Made by a program: the position numbers and the translations under genes. The notes below the pieces were generated by a model, which saw nothing but the letters and a program-made list of their open reading frames with translations, made no database searches and was not told the DNA's origin. This document shows, piece by piece, positions 48,766-58,765 of a stretch of DNA of 64,000 nt. Every line of letters begins with the position of its first letter. The stretch's first letter is position 1. The DNA is from Platanthera guangdongensis (Eukaryota > Streptophyta > Magnoliopsida > Asparagales > Orchidaceae): contig CM077157.1 of the NCBI GenBank assembly GCA_039583875.1, positions 73,346,346-73,410,345 of the forward strand. Direction: 5' to 3'.

Positions 48766-49874
48766 TGTTGGAGCATGCGTTCTGCGCTTCTTACTTTGAG
48801 AATAACAAATCCCGGATGTATTTGATCTTGGTATGTGTTTTAAATGTGCAGGGATAACAGATGTTTTATGTACAAAAGAAAGGCTGAGCATGCCATTGAT
48901 GAAAAGGAAAACCGCGCTATCACTGGCAATAACGCTACCGCGGGCGATAGCACAATCAGTTCCTGCTGACGTCAGCCTTAATCCGCACGTTGTCGCGCAC
49001 GAAGTCACGGTTCAGCGATATTGCGGGGCGATACCGATGTCGCCGAGCGATATCCCACGATCGTCACGTTCTCCGCTCAGATCTGAAAATCCGCGCGACG
49101 TGTGCCACGTGTCAAGCAACGGAGAGTTATCACTATCACGGGGCGTTAACGCTACCGTCGGCGATAGCATGAAGTGATATATACGGCCAAAAATTTCAGG
49201 AAAGAGTTGGATCGTGCAGAGCTTTGTTTTCCCAGAGAATTTTCAGAGTCTTCATCTCCGTTTCCAGACGAACTCCCTTGGTCCGTTGAAATCTCAAGAG
49301 CGTAGGAGATACGACCGTGCGTTCAAGATTGGAGATCTTTTCGTTGGTCCACCATCATCTTCAGAGCTCGTGATTTTGAGGGAGTTTTTAAGTTTTACTA
49401 TTGTATTTTCATTTTCACTCTTTATCTTTGTAATTGGGAAGGGGAAAATCACCACCTTGTGTGTGGTGTCTAAGTCCGTGTGTGGCTTAGGGGCAAATCA
49501 CCACCTTGTGTGTGGTGTCTAGGTCCGTGTGTGGCTTAGGAGTAAATCGCAGCATTTTGTGCAGCGTCTAGATCATAGGTTTGATTTAGGGGGAGGCTAG
49601 TAGCCATATCTAGGGAGATATTGACTATAGCCTACCGGTTCTTGGGAGAAGGATCGGTGAAAAAGCTAAAAACTATTATCGTTGTAAGCCTTGATTTCAA
49701 GTTTTATTGGAATCATTTTACATATATATTTTGGAGAAATAAAATCTTGTTTTTCATTTCATTGATCTGTCTCAAACATAGTATCTAGTTTCATATTTTA
49801 TAAAAAGTTCAAAAAAAGTTTAAAGAGCTCTTATTCACCCCCCCCCCCCTCTAAGGGCGCCACAAGATCCTACA
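48766..49874 (+). mobile_element. Solo LTR, 1109 bp (plus), TSD cattc
   Basis: It runs TGTTGGAGCATG to AGATCCTACA, with a perfect TSD cattc at 48761-48765 and 49875-49879. Near its end it has ttattcaccccc...ctctaa, as in the other two LTRs of this type. The U3 part (48900-49170) is GC-rich with repeated gcgata/tatcgc words, a 12-bp palindrome gctgacgtcagc (about 48965) and a G-box (gccacgtg, about 49105). A TATA-like tgatatata follows at about 49177. No internal region remains. Confidence 0.88.
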
Positions 49875-49879
49875 CATTC

Positions 49880-50228
49880 TCCTTAGATCCTGAATTTACT
49901 CCTCAAAGAAATTCGGCCTAAAGTGATGAGTAGTAAGGGTAGACGTTGTTTTGATTGTGTGATAGAACATTCATCTCTTGATTCTCTTTACAATTCAAAC
50001 CTTTATATTGAACATATATCACTGCCAGTGAATATAGCTCCTTCTTGAGTGAATCGCATAATATTTTTTGTATGATTCATACATGTTTCTTCTTTCTTTA
50101 CTTGAGTATCCATAATAAAGGGTATACTGTATAGGGTTGCACTTATAAGCCCAATTCGATCTTCGAAGAATCTACTTGATATGCTTACCCAACATGTGGA
50201 GGATGGCCTTATTAATTAAACTAAATAG
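49880..50228. other. No gene seen
   Basis: Mixed-composition DNA lies between the solo LTR and element D, with no ORF of note. Confidence 0.5.
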
Positions 50229-50233
50229 AATCG

Positions 50234-50608
50234 TGTTATGGACTCTGATCCTAATTGTCGTCACACCGTCGTGCCTAGTTGTCATCACGGCGTCGTGCCT
50301 AGTTAACTTTAAGTTGTGTTTCATTAATCATCATTTCAAGTCTTATCATTTATTATTATTTAATGTCGAGTCATTATGATGTTGTTATTAATTAGAAGTT
50401 GTTAGGTGTAATTAAAAGTTCTGTAAGCCTATTTAAAGTAAAGTGTTGTGTCGAGTGAGGGTATCCAAGAATTAAGTCTATTCCTCTTATTTTTAATGAG
50501 ACTGTGATAGCTCTCTCTCCAGAGGACACCCTGCCTAAACAACTGTGATTTTGACTTCATAGTATCCTCCTCCCATGACTCTCCAACGTTTACGGGTTTG
50601 CACGTACA
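50234..50608 (+). repeat. 5' LTR of element D
   Basis: It starts TGTTATGGACTC and ends near gcacgtaca. It contains two copies of a cgtcgtgcctagtt word (50267 and 50293) and the block ggtatccaagaa, shared with the 3' LTR and with G. Confidence 0.7.
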
Positions 50609-52237
50609 ACTTGCTCACCTCCTTCATCTTCACCACACTTTCACATCCATTTAATTCCTCAAAAAATAGAGAAATCATCTCTATCTATACCCTTCCCACA
50701 ACGATTAAATCACTGGACGACTCCTATCAATGCCAACATCCACTCCACCCACCTATTCCACAACCACCATCCAACGGTTGTTCTCGAGCCCAACGATTGT
50801 CCAGACAATCACAACATCGTCAAAGTTGTTTCCCTGTGCATCGTCAAAGTCGATTCCCTATGCATCGTCGTCGAAATTGTTGACTTGTGCATCATCGTCG
50901 TCGAAGCCTACCATGCATCATCATCTCTGTCGACAAACTCCTAGGCCGACAGAACCACCTGTTTGTTCACCTCCCCGCTGGACACAAGCAGAGGAGCTCT
51001 TCCTCATCCTTGTCACACCTTGTCGAGCAACGTTCTATACCCCGAGCAACGCTCTCCGTTGCGCTAAATACTCGCATAGGAGACGCCAACATACTCCTAT
51101 TTTCGAGCCCAGAGCCACCATTTTGAGCCATGTGCATTGTTAAATCTCTTGCTGCATATTTGACGCCCTTAATAATTAATCTATTAGGATCAATTAATTC
51201 AAGGTCCAATAAAATTTAGTGGCCTTATTAATTGGCTTCATCATAGGAAGTTGTCAGGGATTGTGTGGCACTTCGAGCACGCATCCACATCCATCCCCAA
51301 AAATTCAATTTGGCATGTCACCCGTTCCATTTCTAGTTTCACTTTCAACATGAGGGACTCCTCAGACCAAATGACTCAACTTATTGCGCTAATGCAGATA
51401 ATCGTCAGGACTCAAACCGATGTGGAAAGATGGCACTAAGATTCTCTTGCCTCCATTCAAACCAGGCTCAACAATCTAACATCAGACATCCAACTTATTA
51501 TAGTGCCTTCCTAGGACAAGGCAAGTAGTATACATGGACCTATACCACCCCCGCTACACATTGGTCATCAACAAACGCCTATAGGGAATGGATTTGTCTG
51601 ACACCCTTCCACCTTCCTGAATCCTCTAAGTTGTGGATTAACTGGCTGTACGTCAAATAACTAGGGATGACTTAGGACGACTTCAAAAGGTTCTAAAATA
51701 AGCACTTCAGACCTCTCATCTGCAGCAACCTCCTTGGTGCACTGCACTCACAATATTATGGCATATGAGGTTGATATATGCATATCGGGAACAATTTCAG
51801 GTTCTTCTGAATCACGCTACAATACATCAAAAATGCAGGTTGCCATTTTTACAGCAGGCCTTCAAAAACACCTGCAAATGGACGTCGAGTTTGAAGACCA
51901 CCGAGATTTAGTCACTGCGATGAACCTAGCCAAACTTTGTGAGTGTTGACTACATATGGATCGCAACAACTATCGAACCACATGCGACACTGCTGACACC
52001 CAGACATACCCACCCACACATATCTGATATTTGTCTCATGCAGTCATGTATGAAAGATGAGCAAGAGGGTTATGTTACAGCTCTGATGAGCACTGCACTC
52101 GTGGCCACGGGTCATCGCTGCAAAGGGATGTTCAATACGAAAGTTGGGAATTTGATGAAGGAATTGGGTGAACCAGACACCAAGCCTTGATCTCCCTCTG
52201 AGCTTGAGGGTGAACTCATTTTGCAGGGTGGGAGAGA
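50609..52237 (+). pseudogene. Element D gag remnant
   Basis: The best readable parts are a coiled segment (QMTQLIALMQIIVRTQTDVE, about 51370), a gag core end (AIFTAGLQKHLQMDVEFEDHR, about 51845-51910) and a damaged zinc-knuckle region (RGLCYSSDEH, about 52070). The pattern is that of plant gypsy gag. Several stops and at least two frameshifts are present. The 5' third is C-rich (50700-51130) with repeats of the word gcatcgtcg. Confidence 0.65.
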
Positions 52238-52609
52238 TGTTATGGGTTCCGAGTCTAGTTGTCTTCAGGGCGTTGTGCCTAATTATTTTTAAGTTGTCTT
52301 TAATTATTATAATTTTGAGTCTTGTCTTTTATTATTATTTATTGTCGAGTCATTACGATGTTGTTCTTAGTTAGGAGTTGTCGGATGTAATTAAAAGTTC
52401 TATAAAACTACTTAAAGGCATTTGTGTGGAATGAGGGTATCCAAGGACTTAGTCAATTCCATTTGTCTTTGTATGAGATTGTGGGATCTCTCTCTCTTCC
52501 GAGCACACCCCGTCTTGGCAGCTGTAGTTTCGGCTCCGTAGTATCCTCTTCCCTCATTCAAACCTCCAGTCGCTCCTCAAATGACATGCCAAAAAGTTTG
52601 CGTGTAACA
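52238..52609 (+). repeat. 3' LTR of element D
   Basis: It runs TGTTATGGGTTCC to GCGTGTAACA, preceded by the purine run gggtgggagaga. It aligns with 50234-50608. Confidence 0.72.
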
Positions 52610-52715
52610 AAGAGTAACTTATTTCTTCAAAAATAACAGGTGGAAGACAAATATGAAATACCCAAGATAATATCTGTAATAATAAATAGACTGCAGTAGT
52701 ATACAATTACAATTA

Positions 52716-53854
52716 GGGTATGTTTGTTTGAGCTGTTTTGACGCTCTGTTTTCTTTTTGATATTTTGAAAATCAAATTTTGGCGTTCGTTAGGCTATGTT
52801 TTTCACCGTTTTGGTTTTGAACTGAAAACGCTCTGTTTTAATTTCCATCTATTTTTTCCCCGCCCCAAAACAGACCTATCGAGGTCAGTTTTGCGCGGTT
52901 TTGAGAATAGAGAAGCGGCGGAAAATCTTCCTCATCGTCCTTCTTTCTGTAGATCTTCCTCGTCACCCTTAAACCGGTAGATCTTCCTCGTCTCCCTTTT
53001 TATGTAGATCAACCTCGTCTTTGTCCCCGTCGCCCTTCCCTAAACTCGTTGGCCTTATGGTCCCGCGCAACTTCTTCTTTCTGTAGATCTTCATTTTCTC
53101 TTGCTTAAATTGATCTAGGTTGTGTGAATACTAGCACGGTGGTTTTAGATGGTAGTATTTGCTCAGATCTTGGAGTTCAGGATCTTATTAAGAGCGCTTT
53201 GCCTTGGAACCATTCAAGGTAGGGTTGACCTTTGTGTCCTTGTGGGTGATGTTTTGCAGTTGGTTGGTTTTTTGTTTTACATCTGAGGACTCTTTCTAGT
53301 TAGGAAAAGTTTAAATTACTTTTAAATTTATGTGGTGTTTTTTGAAAAGAGAAAAATGAAAAGAAAAGATGATCATGGGCTGTTATTGTGTCATTTGGTT
53401 TCTTAATTAAGGTTGTGTTTGACGCGGCTTATCGCAGTTTATTTGCTCCGGTGAGGTTGGACAAAAACGTCATTGTCATAGAATGTATGTTTCGTATGAC
53501 AAATGTTACAAAAAAATTTTAATTTGAGGCATAAGATTTTGGTATGACAATGACATTTTTGTCCAACCTCACCGGAGCAAATAAGTCGCGATAAGTCGCG
53601 TCAAACACAGCCTAAATTTCATGTGGTGTTTTTATTTAAATATGCGAAGAATAGCTCTTGGAGTGAATGCTTGATTATGTAGACCTTGAAATCAGCGATT
53701 GAATTATTGTTTGCAACCGAACGTAAATTTTCGGTTTGGCTCCAAATGAAACTGAAAATCATGCCTCAAATGAACATAAGTTTTCCAAAACGAAAACACA
53801 TAATTTTTTTTTGTTTTGAATCAAAATGAAAACCTTGTTCAGACGAACGGACCC
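52716..53854. mobile_element. Harbinger-like element (1.1 kb), TSD TTA
   Basis: Ends are GGGTATGTTTGTTTGAGC and, from the right, GGGTCCGTTCGTCTGAAC, flanked by tta at 52713-52715 and 53855-53857. Subterminal sequences rich in ttttgg/aaaacg also pair loosely. The interior contains three agatcttcctcgtc-type repeats (52930-53000) and a nested 202-bp MITE. No transposase is seen, so it is non-autonomous. Confidence 0.75.
53411..53612. mobile_element. Hairpin MITE, 202 bp, TSD TAA
   Basis: Terminal inverted repeats of about 70 bp (GGTTGTGTTTGACGCGGCTT and, from the right, GGCTGTGTTTGACGCGACTT) continue through a nearly perfect arm with ggtgaggttggacaaaaa. The flanks are taa at 53408-53410 and 53613-53615. 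It sits inside the larger Harbinger-like element and could fold into one long hairpin if transcribed. Confidence 0.9.
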
Positions 53855-54009
53855 TTAAACTAATATGCTACAGAAATACACACACAAAAAATTTCCGTGT
53901 CATTAATAAATTAGGCTTAATAGAAACATTGCAGTCATGATTGAAGACAAACCGTAAACGAACCCTAAATAAAAAAAATGCAGCAAATGATTCCAAAAAA
54001 TCTGCTCAC

Positions 54010-54228
54010 ATCAGGGTTGAATAGCTGTTTGAGCTGGGACGTCCACACCGCGCTTCCTCCAAATCGATTGACAGCCTCCTTAACGGACCCAAACGGGGCC
54101 GAGGTGTCAATCACCGCCCTCCCAGTTTCCGACACATTCACTGTCTTCGAGCCTTCGCCGGAGTTCAGGGTTTCATATGGCGCCGTTTCGTCTTTCCCCA
54201 CCATTGTCGAAGCTTGGGTAGCAGTCAT
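54010..54228 (-). CDS. Orphan first exon resembling a WEB1/PMI2-family protein
   Basis: From ATG 54228 the minus strand encodes 73 residues: an acidic N-terminus (MTATQASTMVGKDE) and then VIDTSAPFGSVKEAVNRFGG. That is the signature at the start of the coiled-coil region in WEB-family (DUF827) proteins such as WEB1 and PMI2, which act in light-driven chloroplast movement. A plausible splice donor follows (GAT|GTGAGC at 54009). The long coiled coil that should follow is nowhere downstream on this strand in the window; the next DNA is a Harbinger-like element and further transposons. It is either a gene fragment or a first exon of a gene with a very large TE-filled intron. A GA-rich tract precedes the ATG like a 5' UTR. 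Confidence 0.5.
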
Positions 54229-54233
54229 GGCTC

Positions 54234-54235
<2 letters not shown>

Positions 54236-54271
<36 letters not shown>
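54236..54271. repeat. (CT)n microsatellite
   Basis: About 36 bp of uninterrupted CT dinucleotides. On the minus strand it is a GA tract a few bases upstream of the WEB-like ATG, a common 5' UTR feature in plant genes. Confidence 0.9.
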
Positions 54272-54273
<2 letters not shown>

Positions 54274-54847
54274 AAAAGACTGAATGGTGCTCAGCAAAGT
54301 AGTAGTGCTGTAGGGCATGGGATTATTTTGGGGGATTGTACATAAGTGGAGGGAGAACCTAAACTTTGTAATATATTCTTCAGTTCCAGAGGAACGTTGA
54401 AGGGTATGTATGAAAGATCCGCCCTCCAAGTTGGTCAATTTAGTGAGACCTCCAAAGGTGACCATTTGATTTTAAGCAAAACTAGGATTTGAGTCTTCAA
54501 ATTTTTTACTTTAAAAAATTAGAGTTCAAGTTTAGTCATTTTCTTTTTTAATAATAAATGTACAAGCATCATTATTGATGGGTCACTTAGAAGCGCTAGC
54601 CGCACCCCATGTGTGGGGTGCAGATATCCAAAGAATCTTCGGCGTAATCCCATCAGTCAAACTGTGAGACGGTCTCTTGGTCGCACGGCCGCCCGAGTCG
54701 ACGGCCCGTCGGGCGCTCGTCCCTGGTCGCCCCAGCCGAGCCGCCTTTTCGCCACCTAGCCCTCCACCGGCCAGAAGAGCGTCGGCCTCCTTGCCACCCA
54801 AATCGGGAGGCATTCTCGCCGCCCGACCTCGGTCGGGGGCCCTCTAC
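54272..54847. other. No gene; right part GC-rich
   Basis: 54272-54580 may be upstream DNA of the WEB-like exon. From about 54590 the sequence becomes GC-rich, with a small hairpin (gcaccccatgtgtggggtgc, about 54603), and continues beyond the solo LTR at 57331. Taken together, the two halves look like one older GC-rich repeat, unidentified. Confidence 0.45.
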
Positions 54848-57325
54848 TGTCACAACCTGCATTTCCTCAACGAGTACATCGTATCAGAGTAAGAGGAACT
54901 ACGAGTTATGATGCCACGTCGTGCAGGGGATAACTGCACACGCTCAGGCAAACTCTTGAAGCTTACTTTATTAGTTGAAATCCATCAATTAAATGCAAGA
55001 AAACCGTGGCCGTATCCCTCGGCCGTAGGAATCAAAATGTGTGTTTGTACGCGGCGGAAATACTTTGTTTACTTATGACGATCTCTTATATGCAGTCTAT
55101 ATTTATAATAATATAAGAAATCATCTTTGTTTACGTTATTTGGAAAATACTTGTTCGGTGACCAAAACCTGTTGTGCATGTTATACAATAATAGGTTTTG
55201 TTTAGCTTAAAAATACCTAATGCAACCTACCATAAATCCTTCCCAAGAGCAAAGAGACATCATCTCAGCCAAATGAGTCACATTAGCAGTCTAGCATTCA
55301 TATGGCACAAGTAAAGAAAGCTATCAATGGGCGCCAACAAGCTGACACGAACTCATTGGGCACATACATGTCTGTACAAGCAAGTAAGAACTACCTCGCT
55401 AAGCAAGTTTGGCTAGCTTCCAGTAGCCTCCACCAACAAAACTTAGCCGCTCAACCGGCTACAACCTGCACCTGAGGCATTCAAGAAAGAACACCTCAGC
55501 AATCATGAAAGCTACACAATAGAATATGAAGTTCAGAAAAAATGACGAAGGGGCTTACCGACCCCGTAGCAATGATTCATGTAAGTAAAATGAGTAAACA
55601 AAACCGGTGGAACATAAGCAGCGGTTAAGTTTGATTCCGCAAGGGTCCTTTGGTGGCGACCCTCAAGTGGAACGCACCAATAAAAGCTAGCCCAAATTGG
55701 GGCCAAAATGGTGCTCTACACCACAAATCCAAACCCGATGGCCACCAAGGCTGAAACCACACCACCCCTTACTAAATCCTCACACAAACGCTCCTGCCAT
55801 GGTTCACAATTCGCCTCGCAAAACTCACCATAAGCGAACCCAAGCTCAACCCCATAAGCAAATCTCACCATAACCCACGTTACACAGGTTTCCTTCCTTC
55901 GTCCTCACTTATGACGACAAATTGCCCAAGTTATGTCAAACTTGCTAGAGTTTGATTAATTGAACAAGAAAGAATCACATGAGTATGAGATGAACAAGAA
56001 AGAATCACATGAATAAGAAAGGCTACATGAATCAAACTAACTACACGAATCAAATTAGCTACATGTATCACATGAATAAGAAAAGCTACATGAAGCAACT
56101 TAATTGAGCATAGGGAAATTCGATAATAAGGTACTAAGCATGTAAGACATGAGGATCAAGAGGATTCATGACTAAACCAAAACAAGAATAACAAGGCTAG
56201 TGAGGTACAACACAAAACAAGAAGAACGAGCTAGTACAATTGAAAGAGAAAAACTAGCTAAACTTGCACAATTAAATAACAAGAAAACAAGATTGGCAAG
56301 GGTGAAGAACAGCACTTGCCTGAACCGAGATGACACCGCGACGGCTGCTCCTCTCTTTCCTTCCCTTGTCTTAGCTTTTCTCCCTTGATGTCCTTTTGGA
56401 ATGAGAAAGAAGATGAAGAAGAAGGTGAAATGAGGAGGAGAAATCTCTGTTTCGGCCTTATTTCCTCCAGAACAAAGCTGGTCCATTTGATCGAGAATCA
56501 AAGAAATGAACGGCACAAAAAAAACTGGAAAAAATCGATTTTCGGCTCTGTCACGCCCTGTGACACGCCCGTGTCACAGGGCGTGTACCTTAAGCGGCGC
56601 AGAAAGTCAACAAATCCACGTTTATCCTCAAGGTACACGGCCGGGTACATGCCCGTGACCGATAGGTCACGCCCGTGACCTAGGGCGTGTAACCCGTGTC
56701 TCGACCTCTCGTCGACTCAAAGTGTCGACACTTCGACAAAGCTGGACACGCTCTGTGACACGCCCGTGTCACAGGCCGTGTCCCCTCTCTCGACACTCGA
56801 CACTCGACACTCGACACTCGACACTCGACACAGCGGGACACGGCTCGTGACACGCCCGTGTCACGGGGCGTGTACCCCATTCGTCGAGCTCAACTCGACG
56901 CAAGAAAATTCGTCGAGTCAAAGGGAGGTCACGCCCTGGGTCACGCCCCGACACGCTCGTGTCGGGGGGCGTGTCACGCACAAAAACGACCATTTTTCCC
57001 TGTTTTGAAAAGTGTTTCTGTGTCGTCCTAGACCATTTTTTCCTTAAGGACTTTTTACCCCCCTTTTTTGTTTTCTGTACCCATCTTCCATACCATCAAC
57101 CCGTTTTGAGCAACTTTACCCGGGCTCAAAAATGTGCACGCATTCCCTAAGAGGCCTCACCGAGTCCCCACATTGGACTCCGGTTTGCTGGGGAATCGTG
57201 CAACTAGGCTACCAAAACAGTCACGCGAAAGCCCGCGGGAAAACCATGCTCGAACAACGGTCAAAGCCAATGTAACGCCCATCAAGCATAGGCAATCATT
57301 CAACAAAAAAATACGGGGCGTTACA
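54848..57325 (-). mobile_element. Tekay/Del-type solo LTR, 2478 bp, TSD tctac
   Basis: The plus strand starts TGTCACAACCTGC and ends GGGGCGTTACA (minus strand: TGTAACGCCCCG, a start typical of Tekay/Del LTRs). The TSD tctac is perfect at 54843-54847 and 57326-57330. Length and architecture match the LTR at 58766-61134, including an array of gacacgcccgtgtcac palindromes near its 5' (minus) end. No internal sequence is attached, so it is a solo LTR. Confidence 0.9.
56560..56970. repeat. Array of gtgacacgcccgtgtcac palindromes
   Basis: At least six copies of a cacgcccgtgtcac-type palindrome with variants are interspersed with cgacactcga repeats (56800-56830, five tandem copies of gacactc). The same words build the array at 60655-61100 in the neighbouring LTR. 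Confidence 0.88.
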
Positions 57326-57330
57326 TCTAC

Positions 57331-57526
57331 CCCGTCCGCCGGTCTCGCCGGCCACCCCTCCTCCCGCGGTGTAACATCTTGTTCCACCTTTCGTGGTCCA
57401 ACCACTAGGCCTTACGCGGACCGCTACCTGGCTGCAGCCCAAGCACCCCAACCCCTCTCCAGCTCACTGGCGGGTTGTTGGTGGCCACAACCTCCTTTTG
57501 ATGAGGCAAACTCGATAGTCAAGCGC
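57331..57526. other. GC-rich unidentified sequence
   Basis: This continues the GC-rich DNA at 54590-54847 once the solo LTR is removed. It contains ggtgtaacatc and ends at a nuclear-type 5S fragment. Because 5S sequence within LTRs is the hallmark of Cassandra TRIM elements, a Cassandra-like origin is possible but not shown. Confidence 0.4.
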
Positions 57527-57600
57527 ACATCACGGGGATTTCCCAGGAGGTCGCCCATCTCAGTACTATTCCAGCCCGAGCACGCTTAACTATGGAGTTT
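57527..57600 (-). pseudogene. Nuclear-type 5S rRNA, 3' half
   Basis: Minus-strand sequence includes gttaagcgtgctcggg, tagtactgagatggg and gacctcctgggaa, matching the 3' half of cytosolic 5S rRNA (with the internal control region partly inside) with several changes. It stops at gagttt, where plastid 5S begins. It is not a functional 5S gene. Confidence 0.85.
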
Positions 57601-57657
57601 CACCACCAAGTTTGGGATGGATTGGTGTGGTTCCTCTACGCCTAGGACACCAGAATA
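57595..57657 (-). pseudogene. rrn5: Plastid 5S rRNA, 5' half (rrn5)
   Basis: The minus strand reads tattctggtgtcctaggcgt, then accacaccaatccatccc and aacttggtggtg, the first 63 bases of plastid 5S rRNA. It breaks off at aaactc. Confidence 0.93.
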
Positions 57658-57870
57658 TCGAACCATGAACGAAGAAAGGCATGATATAAATATTGTCTAG
57701 TGATTGTGAGGCCCTGATTCTTGACTGGAAGGGACGTCAAAGGCCTCTGCCCTCACTCTCTATCGGATGGAAGGGCATAGGCCTTTGGGTTTTTCATGTT
57801 GTCAAACAGTTGAACAATGAAAATAGATGGCGAGTGCCTGATCGAATTGATCAGGTCGTGTAGGAACAAG

Positions 57871-57973
57871 GTTCAAATCTCTCGGTCTGTTAGGATGCCT
57901 CGGCTTCATACATCACTGCACTTCCACTTGGCACCTATCGTAATGATAAGCAGCTTGTCTCGTCGTGACCTTA
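57871..57973 (-). pseudogene. rrn4.5: Plastid 4.5S rRNA (rrn4.5), diverged
   Basis: The about 103-base stretch carries gtcacgacgagacaag, atcattacgataggtg, aagtggaagtgcagtgatg and gaggcatcctaacagacc on the minus strand, the plastid 4.5S rRNA with some ten changes. It lies in the expected order between 23S and 5S. Confidence 0.93.
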
Positions 57974-58055
57974 TCTTGGATTCTCAATACTTCTGTCGCT
58001 CCATCCCCGCAGGCGCAGAGAACCTGCCGCTGTCTCGGTTGTGCCACCAGAATCT

Positions 58056-58765
58056 CTGGGGAAGTCGGAATATGAGAGCACTCATCTTGGGGTGGGCTTA
58101 CTACTTAGATGCTTTCAGCAGTTATTCGATCCGCACTTGGCTACCCAGAGTTTATTGTGGGCACGATAACTAGTACATCAGATGTGTGTCCTTCCAGTCC
58201 CCTCGTACTATGGAAAGGTCCTCTCAATGCTCTAACGCCCGCACCGGATATGGATCGAAATGTCTCACGACGTTCTGAATCCAGCTCATGTACCGCTTTA
58301 ATGGTTGAACAACCCAACCCTTGGAACATACTACAGCCCCAAGTGGTGAAGAGCCGACATCGAGGTGCCAAACCTTCATGTCGATGTGAACTCTTGTGTA
58401 AGATCAGCCTATTATCCCTACAGTAACTTTTATCTGTTGAGCGACGGCCCTTCCACTCAGCACCGTCAGATCACTAAGACCAACTTTCATCCCTGCTCGA
58501 CAGGTGGGTCTTGCAATCAAGCTACCTTATGCCCTTGCACTTGAGGGCCAATCTCCGTCCGGCCCGAGGAAACCTTTGCACGCCTCTGTTACCTTTTGGG
58601 AGGCCTACGCCCCATAGAAACTATCTACCTGAGATTGTCCCTTGGCCCATAGGTTCTGACACAAGGTTAGAATTGTAGCTCTTACAGAGTGGTATCTCAC
58701 TGATGGCTCCCCCCCCCCACCTGCAAAGGGGCCTTCTTCGCCCTCCACCTAAGTTACATAGGAAA
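58056..58765 (-). pseudogene. rrn23: Plastid 23S rRNA, 3' part (rrn23), diverged
   Basis: The minus strand contains conserved 23S blocks such as ggataataggctgatctta, aagcggtacatgagctgg, gtcgtgagacatttcgat and ccagtacgag-type loops with changes, including damage in the normally invariant sarcin-ricin region (catagtacgaggggac). The 3' edge near 58056 is approximate. It is a nuclear pseudogene copy. Confidence 0.93.

Larger units (their letters stand above)
50234..52609 (+). mobile_element. Element D: gypsy deletion derivative, same family as G
   Basis: LTRs at 50234-50608 and 52238-52609 align with each other and with those of G. The 1.6-kb interior has a decayed gag and then, with no RT or integrase, a pol-tail-like sequence (ELEGELILQGG) and a purine tract (gggtgggagaga). 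Orientation is plus. Flanks aatcg and aagag are not a convincing TSD. The shared deletion structure with G suggests a family of non-autonomous elements. Confidence 0.75.
57595..58765 (-). other. Plastid rRNA-operon DNA in the nucleus (5S-4.5S-23S)
   Basis: On the minus strand this is collinear with the end of the plastid rRNA operon: 23S 3' part, spacer, 4.5S, spacer, 5S start. Divergence of several percent, indels and a poly-C run (58710-58720) show it is an old nuclear insert. It is cut at 58765 by the Tekay-type LTR; the rest may lie beyond that element. The left end lies in 5S homology shared with the nuclear-type 5S fragment. Confidence 0.95.

Noticed and set aside
57331..57600. A Cassandra TRIM LTR
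   Set aside because: A 5S-like piece in GC-rich DNA hints at it, but I found no second LTR, primer site or TSD for such an element.
57527..58765. Functional rRNA genes (5S, 4.5S, 23S)
   Set aside because: Sequences are partial, carry many substitutions and indels in conserved positions, and are cut by a transposon; they are nuclear copies.
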